From positions 1 to 25,358 of the forward strand of contig JACQUH010000067.1 in NCBI GenBank assembly GCA_016210375.1: DNA of 25,358 nt, written 5' to 3'. Shown here in pieces: positions 1 through 6,786 of the stretch; position 1 is the stretch's first letter, and every line of letters begins with the position of its first letter. Origin of the DNA: Chloroflexota bacterium. Its GTDB lineage: Bacteria; Chloroflexota; Dehalococcoidia; Lucifugimonadales; JACPCL1. The notes below the pieces were generated by a model, which was given only the letters and a program-made list of their open reading frames with translations, was not told the DNA's origin and searched no databases. Position numbers and translations under genes: made by a program.

Positions 1-39
1 CCCCCGGGCAGCGGGAGGACGACAGGGGGAGAGGTTCCC

Positions 40-297
40 TTACAAATCGTGGCGGAGGGCGAAGGCGGCGGCCTCGGTGCGGTTGGCCGCGCCGGTCTTG
101 TCGAAGATGCGTTTGATGTGGTTGGCCACGGTGTTGCGGGTGAGGACCAGGGCTTCGGCGACCTCCTGGTTGGTCTTGCCCAGCACCAGCAGGCGCAGCA
201 CGTCCACCTCACGCTGGGTGAGGCCGGCGGGGTAGGCAGGCGCGGGAGGCGGCAGGGCGTTCAGGCGCTCTCGGAGGGCGGTGGCGCGCTCCAGGTC
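40..297 (-). pseudogene. LuxR-type HTH domain cut off from the upstream ATPase regulator
   Basis: Reading the minus strand in the same frame as the ATPase gene, directly after its TAG, gives about 85 codons ending in TAA at 40-42. They include LTQREVDVLRLL, GKTNQEVAEAL, NTVANHIKRIFDKTGA and NRTEAAAFAL. These are the diagnostic segments of a LuxR/NarL helix-turn-helix, so this is the missing C-terminal DNA-binding domain of the 298-3300 gene. The residues around the stop (CAAK-stop-DLERA) resemble the AKYDLERA segment I recall from this family, so the stop probably replaced a tyrosine codon (TAC or TAT to TAG). No start codon with a ribosome site was seen for separate translation. It may be a real nonsense mutation or a sequencing error. 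Confidence 0.8.
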
Positions 298-3200
298 CTA
301 CTTGGCGGCGCACTGCTGCCGGATGGCCTCGGCCTGCGACAGCAGCTCCAGGCCGCGGGCGCGAGGGTCTGCCGGCAACGCAGGCGTAGGGGCAGGGTCT
401 CCCTGCCCGTGGGGAACGGGCGGCGCGACGCCGCCCCTACCGTGGTCCGAGCCCGAATGCCCGTTTGCCCGCTCTGCTTGCGCCTCCGACCACGCCAGCA
501 GGATGCGACCCTGGTGGTAGAGGAAGCCGTAGGCCTGTTCCGTCTCCAGCGCCTGGGTGAAGGCCCGCTCCGAGCGGTCCCACTCTCTCTTGGCAGCGGC
601 AAGCTGGCCCTCGGCCAGGTGGACGGGGGCCGCCAGGCCGCGCCACGGCTGCGGGCGGGCCAGGATCTCCCGGGCGCGGGCCAGGTGGGCCTCCGCCTCC
701 TCCAGCCTGCCCTGGCGGGCGCGCAGCTCGCACGCCAGAGGCAGGAGGTTCAGCTCCTGCGTGACGGCGCCCGCAGGACACGCAAGGCCAAGGCCCTGCT
801 GGATCACCTCCTCGGCCTTGGTGAGGTCGCCGGTGTCCAGCAGGAAGCGGGCGTAGGGAAAGAGAGCTTCCAACCGCATGGCTGGGTCGTGGCCTGACTC
901 TGCGTCAGCGGCGGCGGCAGCGAAAACAAGGTCCGCCCTTTCCCACTGGCCCAGAATAGCATAGGCGCATGCGCCATAGTGCGCGTGATAAGAGCCCACT
1001 CTTGAGCCGGTAGACTGAGCTGCTTCAAAGCTCCGCAATTCGTTTACTGCTCCATTTGGATGCCCTGTCAGAGCCCAGCGCAATGCAAATGTCCCTGGGT
1101 CGATCAACTGGAATCGTTGAAGACCTGTGCGCTGGCCAAGATCCCTGTTCCGGTCCAGCCAGAGAGCGAGCCACGGCTGGTCGTGTATCCAGGGCCACAC
1201 ACTGCTGGGGTAGAGCACCGCTCGGCTGGCAATGTATAAGTCTCTCCCCGCCTGAGCGGTTTCGAAAGCGCGTTGTGCATACAGTCTCGCCTGATCCAAC
1301 TCGCCAATGAAGGCGTTGGCTGTCCCAAGTTCTGTACATGCGAACGCCATCTGGTCACTGTCACCAAGCCGCTCGGCCATCTCTAGGGCCTGGTGCGCAG
1401 ATTGGGTAGCTTGGCCCACCTCAAGAACGCGCCACAGACCATGAGCGAGGCTGGACAGTGTCAGCGCCTTCTCGGGAGAGTCAGGCTCCCCTTCCAAGAG
1501 TTGGTTCGCCGCTACGCGGTAGTGGTTGCTCTCGATCAGATTGAACCGGCCGGATGCGCCCGACGCTAGCGCGCCAGCGATCATCCGGTGCATGCGGGCT
1601 GCCTTCCGCTTGTCGCCCAGTTGCAGAAGTACTTCCAACGTCTGCTGGTGACGGGCCAGGTCCGTACGCCCCAGCGCCATCTCAACATCCGCCAGCCGCT
1701 CCAGCACCTGTGCCTTGCGGGGAAGGTCCTCCAGGCCGCTCTCCAGCACCTCCAGTGCCTGCTCATAGTTGACCCTGGCTCGTTCCCAGCTATGGAGGGC
1801 AAAGGCCCGCTCCCCCGCCTGGATGCTGTAGTCGGTGGCCTTTGCCAGGTCGTTCCCCTCCAGGAAGTGGTGCGCCAGCGCCTCGGCGTGCTCCTCCAGG
1901 CGCGGGGCGTGCAGCCGCTCCATGGCCTGGCCCACCAGGAGGTGGTAGCGACGGCGACGGGCCGTGCCAACTCCGTCGTACACCGCCTGGCGCACGTGGC
2001 TGTGGGCAAAGGCGTACGCCTCTCGCCCGCCCCCAGCGCGCGGGGCGATGAGGGATGCGGAGGCCGCCCTGTCCACGGCATCCGCCAGGGCATCGGCGTA
2101 GTCCGCCAGGCGCGGGGCGTGCAGCCGCTCCATGGCCTGGCCCACCAGCAGGTGGGTGCGACGGCGTCGCGCCGCGCCGATGCCGTCGTACACCGCCTGG
2201 CGCACGTGGCTGTGGGCAAAAGCGTAGGCCTCCCGCCCACCGGCGAGCGGGGCGATGAGAAATGCGGCTGCCGACCCATCCACGGCCTCGGCCAGGGCGT
2301 CGTCGGAGAGGCCGGTGACCTCCCGCACCAAGGCGAGGGAGAACTCCTCGCCGATCACCGATGCCACCGCCAGCGCCCGCCGCGCCTCCTCGGAGAGCCG
2401 CCCCAGGCGCTCCTCCACCACCGCCCGGATGGAGCGGGGCAGCTCCAGGGCGGTCCCTTCCTTCAGGGCCAGGGCGCCGTTGGACTGTACCAGGGCGTCC
2501 CGCTCATCCAGGTAGCGGGCCATCTCCTCCAGGAAGAAGGGGTTGCCGCCGGTGAGGGCGTGCAGCGATTCCACAAGGAGCAGCGCGGGCGGCTGGCCCA
2601 GGGTGGCCTCCAGCATCGCGGCGGCCTCCCTGGGGACCAGGCCCCGCAGGGGGAGTGCCTGGAAGAGGCGCTCCCGGTTCATGGCGAGCACCGCTTGGGA
2701 GAGGGCAGGCGTCTCGTGCAAGTCGGGGTCGCGGTAGGCCCCCAGGAGCAAGAGGGGCGCGCTGCCTGCCCGCCGCGCCAGGGCGTGCAGCAACTCCATG
2801 GAGGGGGCCCAGTGGAGGTCGTCCAGGAAGAAGGCCATGGGCTGCCTGCGGGCGATGCCCAGGAAGAGGTGGCAGATGGCATCTATGGTGCGCTGGCGGG
2901 CCGCCTGGGGGTCCTGAAGGGCGGGCTGCTGGGCGGGAAGCCCGTCGCCCAGGACGGCGGCCAGGTTGGGGAAGATACGGGCCAACTCCGGGGCGTAGGG
3001 GCCAGCAAGCTCCAACAGGCGCTCCGCCCTGCCGGAGTCCAAGAGTTGGCGCACTGCCTCCACGTAGGGCTGCATGGCTATGCTGCCGTCCTTATCGTAG
3101 CGGCCGGCCAGCCAGCACAATCCCCGGTCCTGGGCTAGGCGCTGGGCCTCCCGGGCCAGGCGGGTCTTGCCGATGCCCGCCTCGCCGGTGATGAAGATGA

Positions 3201-3300
3201 GGCCGCCCTGGCCAGCGATAGCGGCGTCTAGGCGCTGGCGCAAGAACCCCAACTCTCGTTCCCTGCCGACAAAGGTCCCACTCCTTGAGTCGCTTTCCAT
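298..3300 (-). CDS. ATPase-TPR transcriptional regulator (LuxR/MalT-like), separated from its HTH by an in-frame stop
   Basis: This is a large signal-sensing ATPase of the AAA/LuxR (MalT-like) class. From the chosen ATG, a Walker A motif (GEAGIGKT) lies at about residues 39-46 and a Walker B (FFLDD) at about 157-161. A helical repeat (TPR-like) region follows to the end. The start at 3300 is preferred because the protein then opens with the usual VGRERE segment just before Walker A. A promoter-like pair also sits at 3437-3465, so the longer reading frame to 3465 would begin upstream of the transcript start. The frame ends at a TAG (298-300), after which the same frame encodes a LuxR helix-turn-helix down to position 40. 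Two oddities lie inside: a 70-codon tandem duplication (1871-2287) and an in-frame palindrome (386-440). As it stands the product would lack DNA binding. Confidence 0.85.
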   Translation of the reverse strand: MESDSRSGTFVGRERELGFLRQRLDAAIAGQGGLIFITGEAGIGKTRLAREAQRLAQDRGLCWLAGRYDKDGSIAMQPYVEAVRQLLDSGRAERLLELAGPYAPELARIFPNLAAVLGDGLPAQQPALQDPQAARQRTIDAICHLFLGIARRQPMAFFLDDLHWAPSMELLHALARRAGSAPLLLLGAYRDPDLHETPALSQAVLAMNRERLFQALPLRGLVPREAAAMLEATLGQPPALLLVESLHALTGGNPFFLEEMARYLDERDALVQSNGALALKEGTALELPRSIRAVVEERLGRLSEEARRALAVASVIGEEFSLALVREVTGLSDDALAEAVDGSAAAFLIAPLAGGREAYAFAHSHVRQAVYDGIGAARRRRTHLLVGQAMERLHAPRLADYADALADAVDRAASASLIAPRAGGGREAYAFAHSHVRQAVYDGVGTARRRRYHLLVGQAMERLHAPRLEEHAEALAHHFLEGNDLAKATDYSIQAGERAFALHSWERARVNYEQALEVLESGLEDLPRKAQVLERLADVEMALGRTDLARHQQTLEVLLQLGDKRKAARMHRMIAGALASGASGRFNLIESNHYRVAANQLLEGEPDSPEKALTLSSLAHGLWRVLEVGQATQSAHQALEMAERLGDSDQMAFACTELGTANAFIGELDQARLYAQRAFETAQAGRDLYIASRAVLYPSSVWPWIHDQPWLALWLDRNRDLGQRTGLQRFQLIDPGTFALRWALTGHPNGAVNELRSFEAAQSTGSRVGSYHAHYGACAYAILGQWERADLVFAAAAADAESGHDPAMRLEALFPYARFLLDTGDLTKAEEVIQQGLGLACPAGAVTQELNLLPLACELRARQGRLEEAEAHLARAREILARPQPWRGLAAPVHLAEGQLAAAKREWDRSERAFTQALETEQAYGFLYHQGRILLAWSEAQAERANGHSGSDHGRGGVAPPVPHGQGDPAPTPALPADPRARGLELLSQAEAIRQQCAAK
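386..440. repeat. Palindromic element inserted in frame in the regulator gene
   Basis: The element is bounded by GTAGGGGC (386-393) and its exact complement GCCCCTAC (433-440). It contains two inner perfect hairpins: GCAGGG/CCCTGC around TCT (392-406) and GGGCGGC/GCCGCCC around GCGAC (418-436). The whole can fold as a three-way junction. It stays open in the coding frame and adds a Gly/Pro-rich linker near the end of the helical-repeat region. Confidence 0.65.
1871..2287 (-). repeat. Internal tandem duplication of 70/69 codons in the ATPase regulator
   Basis: Positions 1871-2080 (210 bp) and 2081-2287 (207 bp) are two diverged tandem copies, differing by one codon of length. Both encode HSHVRQAVYDG, an Arg-rich stretch, HLLVGQAMERLHAPRL and flanking residues. 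In the relatives I know, this segment, between the ATPase and the helical repeats, occurs once. Confidence 0.85.
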
Positions 3301-3646
3301 GTTGGCGTGTATCCTCCCCACAAGGAGTATCAGCCGGAAACCGTTGACTCCGATGACACAAAGGTTTGGTGCAGCGCCCTGGACGAGGCGCAGCGGAGCG
3401 GGGAACGCCAGTCCGCAGACCTTTTGGGCCGCCCCTTTTATAACACTATTGCGAACTGCCTTCAAGGGGTGTGCTTGGTGATTGGTTTTTCGCCGCTACT
3501 GTGCTATCCTCCCACCGAAAGAAACGCAGCTATCCGACGCGGGACCCTCATCCACAAGAACAACGACTGATGCACAGGCCTCAACGGAACCAGGCTATAA
3601 GCCCTGAACAGACGCACTATTATCCCCTTGCACGAGGTAGGGCGCA
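3301..3646. other. Divergent intergenic region between regulator and sensor kinase
   Basis: This gap of about 346 bp separates the minus-strand ATPase regulator from the plus-strand kinase. It holds the minus-strand promoter candidate at 3437-3465. I saw no convincing promoter for the kinase, no RNA gene and no repeat. The reading frame extending from the regulator to 3465 has no recognisable protein features. Confidence 0.5.
3437..3465 (-). promoter_or_regulatory. Candidate sigma-70 promoter for the ATPase regulator
   Basis: On the minus strand TTGAAG (3460-3465) and TATAAA (3437-3442) are separated by exactly 17 nt. The predicted transcript start near 3430 leaves a leader of about 130 nt before the ATG at 3300. 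Confidence 0.45.
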
Positions 3647-5317
3647 ATGGCATTCGTAAACAAGTGGCAACACCTCTCCTCCCGCGCGGCCAGCATTGCC
3701 AATACTAACCCCGTTGCCTTCTTCTACCTTTTCCGCTGGCTAACCTGGCTCCTGGCAGTAGCCATCGTCTTCACCCGTTCTGCCCCTTACGTAAACCTTA
3801 GATACGAGCCTGGGCTGCTGATGTACACTGCCTTCCAGCTAGCACTTGGACTTCTGTACGCAACTTCCCTCCGCTCACGGCTGAACCCAACGCCCGATGG
3901 GATTGGCCAGGAGCGTCCCTCCATAGACCCCCTGGTAGTTGGCGTAGCCGATATGATAGGCAGCCTCGTAATCCTCTTCTTCAGCGGCGGTCTGGGCACA
4001 CCCTTCTTTCACCTTGTTGTGACAAGCCTCCTCGTGCCCTGCTTCCTGTTGCCCACCCGGCGAGGCCTGGCCGTGGCTTTCCTATTTGGCGCGTGCTATG
4101 TGGTGGCAGTGTTCATGGCGGGGGAACTCTTGGGCGGGGCCGTTGGCCTCGGCCACGCCAGCTTCATTACCCAGGTGACCCGCGACGTCGCCTCAGTGCT
4201 GTTCATTGGGGGCGCCGTCGTGTATCTCGGCCATCTGTTCCGTACCCTTCAGGCTGAAAGGCGACGCACGAAGCAAGCCCTGGACGAGACCGAAATGCTA
4301 TTCACCCTGACCCAAGACCTGGTCCGCGGAGGCACAGAGATGGAGCCTCTGCTGATGCGCCTTGCCCAGGTAATGCGACGCACAGGGATCTTTGACCGGT
4401 GGGCGCTGTTCTTGGCGGCCTCTGACGGCAAGCTGGAGCTGGCTGCATCTACGGTTGGCATTGAAGAGGTCAACATGGTAGTGGTAGAGGAGACGATGAG
4501 GAAGGGCCGCACGGCTACTGGCCCGGGGGCTACGGCAGGTCAGTGGCAGACAACAGTGCCTTTGAAAGTGGGCGAGGAAACGCTGGGAGTCATGGTGGCT
4601 GGCAACAGCGCCAGCAAGGCCACCAACGAGCTATCCCCACTGGCCGAGGCTGTGGCCGGTCAAATTGCGATTGGCCTCCAGAACGCAATCCTTGCCATTC
4701 AGAAGGCGGACCTGGCAGCCCAAGAGGAGCGTAGTCGCATCGCCAGGGAGATTCATGACGGCGTCGCCCAGTCCATCTACATGCTGAGCCTTCACCTGGA
4801 GACATGTGCAGAACTGGCCTCCCAGGGCCGAAGCGATTTGCCTCAGCGGTTGGGCGGTCTGGTGAACCTCTCCAAGCAAGCGTTGCTGGAGGTGCGTCAC
4901 TACATCTTTGACTTGAAGCCTTACCTGGAGGGCGAACAGAGCGTGGCATCCATGCTAGCGAGCCAGGTTGGTGAGTTCACCAAGGTGTCGGGCGTGCCCG
5001 CGTCATTTGAGGTGAAAGGCGAGCCCCGTCCGCTGTCCATTCCCGCGGCTACCTGTTTGTACCGCGTGACTCAGGAGGCCTTGGCCAACGTCTTCCGCCA
5101 TGCAAGGGCATCGCAGGTGCGGGTGACGTTGGATTTCCTGCAAAGCGAAGCTCGTCTGACAGTGGCCGACAATGGCATCGGGCTTGACCTCACGAAAGCT
5201 GCGATGGGAAACGGGCTAGGAAACATGCGACACCGAACCCAGGTATTGGGTGGGGATTTCCAGATTAGTGCCACCCCTGGGCAGGGAACAGGAATTAGTA
5301 TTCATCTGCCCTGCTGA
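3647..5317 (+). CDS. Membrane sensor histidine kinase, NarL/LiaS type
   Basis: This is the sensor of a two-component system, autophosphorylating on histidine and passing phosphate to the next gene's product. Residues about 25-200 hold five or six hydrophobic membrane segments. A GAF-like region follows at about 215-350. The HisKA_3 dimerisation box EERSRIAREIHDGVAQSIY places the phospho-acceptor at His370. The C-terminal ATPase has an N box (YRVTQEALANVFRHA), a G1 box (VADNGIGLD) and a G2 box (GNGLGNMRHR). The length of 556 residues is normal for the class. The ATG has a GAGG-containing site a few bases upstream. The response regulator follows after 36 nt, so the two are surely one operon. 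The ligand is unknown; there is no periplasmic sensor domain, so the signal is probably membrane-borne or cytoplasmic via GAF. Confidence 0.93.
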   Translation: MAFVNKWQHLSSRAASIANTNPVAFFYLFRWLTWLLAVAIVFTRSAPYVNLRYEPGLLMYTAFQLALGLLYATSLRSRLNPTPDGIGQERPSIDPLVVGVADMIGSLVILFFSGGLGTPFFHLVVTSLLVPCFLLPTRRGLAVAFLFGACYVVAVFMAGELLGGAVGLGHASFITQVTRDVASVLFIGGAVVYLGHLFRTLQAERRRTKQALDETEMLFTLTQDLVRGGTEMEPLLMRLAQVMRRTGIFDRWALFLAASDGKLELAASTVGIEEVNMVVVEETMRKGRTATGPGATAGQWQTTVPLKVGEETLGVMVAGNSASKATNELSPLAEAVAGQIAIGLQNAILAIQKADLAAQEERSRIAREIHDGVAQSIYMLSLHLETCAELASQGRSDLPQRLGGLVNLSKQALLEVRHYIFDLKPYLEGEQSVASMLASQVGEFTKVSGVPASFEVKGEPRPLSIPAATCLYRVTQEALANVFRHARASQVRVTLDFLQSEARLTVADNGIGLDLTKAAMGNGLGNMRHRTQVLGGDFQISATPGQGTGISIHLPC

Positions 5318-5353
5318 GCCCAGTCTCGCGGCACAAGGCAATGGGAGGTTGAC

Positions 5354-6013
5354 ATGGCACGAACCAGAGTAATGGTCGTTGACGACCACGAGGTGGTACG
5401 GACGGGACTTGAGGCAATCCTGGGGGCTGAGGAGGACCTTGAGGTGATGGCTGAAGCCGGGACGGTCAACGAGGCCGTGCAGAAGGCCTCGCTCTTCGCC
5501 CCAGAGGTTATCCTGATGGACGTGCGCCTGGGCGAGGGCAGCGGTATTGAAGCCTGTCGCGCTATTAAGAGCGAACGGCCAGCAACCCAAGTGCTCATGC
5601 TTACCTCTTTTGGCGACGAAGAGGCGGTGATGTCATCCATAATGGCGGGGGCGTCTGGGTATCTGCTCAAGAACGTTGGTAGGGCAGATCTGATACGCGC
5701 CATCAGAGCCGTAGCCAGGGGCCAGAACCTCCTGGACCCAGCCGTCACCAAACGGGTGATGGAACGCCTGACGCGCCTGGCAAACAAGGAAGAGGCGCAG
5801 GCACTGCAAGCCGTCTCCGCAAGGGAGAAGGACGTGCTGGTGCTGGTGGCCCAGGGGCTCACCAACAAGGAGATTGCTGCCAGATTGGTCATCAGCGAGA
5901 ACACGGCCCGCAACCACGTGAGCCAATTGCTGGAAAAGCTGGGCCTCGCTAGACGCAGCGAAGCCGCCGCCTTCGCCGCTGAGCACGGCTTGCTGAGAAA
6001 AGAGCGACCTTAG
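5354..6013 (+). CDS. NarL/FixJ-family response regulator
   Basis: This cytoplasmic DNA-binding regulator of 219 residues is paired with the kinase just upstream. The receiver domain covers about residues 1-120, with the acidic pair Asp10/Asp11, phospho-acceptor Asp56 in VILMDVRLG, and conserved Lys in GYLLKN. The C-terminal LuxR-type helix-turn-helix includes SAREKDVLVLVAQGLTNKEI, ENTARNHVSQLLEKLGL and RRSEAAAFA. A strong ribosome site (GGGAGG) lies 5 nt before the ATG. Targets are unknown; the divergent ATPase regulator or the downstream lipid operon are the obvious candidates from position, but no operator evidence was seen. Confidence 0.95.
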   Translation: MARTRVMVVDDHEVVRTGLEAILGAEEDLEVMAEAGTVNEAVQKASLFAPEVILMDVRLGEGSGIEACRAIKSERPATQVLMLTSFGDEEAVMSSIMAGASGYLLKNVGRADLIRAIRAVARGQNLLDPAVTKRVMERLTRLANKEEAQALQAVSAREKDVLVLVAQGLTNKEIAARLVISENTARNHVSQLLEKLGLARRSEAAAFAAEHGLLRKERP

Positions 6014-6070
6014 TCTACGTGTGGCGGCGGGGGTCTACCTCTCCCTAACGTTTTCGCCGCGCATCTGTAC

Positions 6071-6084
6071 TACCAGAAATGGTA
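6071..6084. promoter_or_regulatory. Short inverted repeat upstream of the VTT/lipid operon
   Basis: TACCA-GAAA-TGGTA is a perfect 5-bp inverted repeat, followed by TAGGGTACA at 6102-6110. A similar pair (TACCACGAAAGGTTA, then TAGGGATGTAC) lies at 11853-11879 upstream of the decayed synthetase paralogue. It may be a shared operator; the sites are short and the spacing differs. Confidence 0.25.
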
Positions 6085-6164
6085 CCGACCAACCAGCCGT
6101 ATAGGGTACATTCGTTCCTGGGGAGGGCCTCTCCCCTACTTTATCATGGCCTCACTGAACACAC

Positions 6165-6178
6165 AGGAGGGGGCCGTG
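6165..6178 (+). promoter_or_regulatory. Ribosome site favouring a GTG start
   Basis: AGGAGG (6165-6170) lies 5 nt before GTG (6176-6178). The ATG at 6146, ten codons upstream in the same frame, has no comparable site, so the GTG is preferred. Confidence 0.6.
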
Positions 6179-6724
6179 GAACAAGCGATAGCGGTACGGC
6201 GGCCTTCTTACAGTAACATCAGCATGATTGCCACGGCTGCCGCGGCGGCGTTGGCCGTAGGAGCCGACCCATTCCTCTTTCGGCGGTTCGCCGACATTGA
6301 CCCAGCGGTAGTCTCCACTCTGGGCAATCCATCGGTGTTCCTGGTCAACGTAATCGGCAGCTTGACACTGTTTCTGCCGATGCCCGGCCTGGCGGTGGTC
6401 TTCGCCGGCGGCAGCGCGCTGAATCCATTTGTAGTGGCGATTGTGGCAGCGCCAGGCATGGCCCTGGGCATGGTGGCGTGCTACCTATTGGGGGTATCTG
6501 GGTCGCCCCTGATCCAGAACCTGACGGCAAGCCAAGGTAACGTGGCGTCAAAGGTGGTAAGCAAGGTGCACACGTGGTTCCAGAGGTACGGCGTGTGGGC
6601 AGGGGCAATACGGATGCCCCTATGGAAGTTCGCGGTGGGAACATTCCCGGGCAAAGTGGCGCAAACATCTGTGGTGGCCCTGGCGGGCACATATCTGGCG
6701 CTCGCTGTCCGGCTCGTGGCGTAA
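6176..6724 (+). CDS. VTT/DedA-like membrane protein, apparently lacking its central loop
   Basis: This small integral membrane protein of about 182 residues resembles the VTT (DedA/TVP38/YqaA-like) family, which acts on membrane lipids. Supporting segments are the hydrophobic stretch with LFLPMPGLAVVFAGG followed by NPFVVAIV, and the C-terminal IRMPLWKFAVGTFPGK, matching the usual end of the domain. In the family as I know it, some 20-25 residues including a conserved Pro/Asn/Phe/Asp re-entrant loop lie between RYG and this C-terminal block. Here RYGVWAGAIRMPL runs straight through (junction near 6596-6605), implying an in-frame internal deletion. It precedes the lipid-synthesis fusion gene by 62 nt and is probably co-transcribed. 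It may be inactive or altered. Confidence 0.65.
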   Translation: MEQAIAVRRPSYSNISMIATAAAAALAVGADPFLFRRFADIDPAVVSTLGNPSVFLVNVIGSLTLFLPMPGLAVVFAGGSALNPFVVAIVAAPGMALGMVACYLLGVSGSPLIQNLTASQGNVASKVVSKVHTWFQRYGVWAGAIRMPLWKFAVGTFPGKVAQTSVVALAGTYLALAVRLVA

Positions 6725-6786
6725 CAGTAGTTTGTCCCCCAGCGCCATCTCTGGCATAGTGCTGTCGGTTTTGGGAGAGCAGAAGC

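Noticed and set aside
1588..3138. A 516-codon open frame on the plus strand
   Set aside because: It is fully antisense to the ATPase regulator, whose Walker motifs are clear; high GC makes such long shadow frames common.
3301..3465. N-terminal extension of the ATPase regulator to 3465
   Set aside because: It would begin upstream of the best promoter and has no family-like sequence; the ATG at 3300 gives the normal N-terminus.
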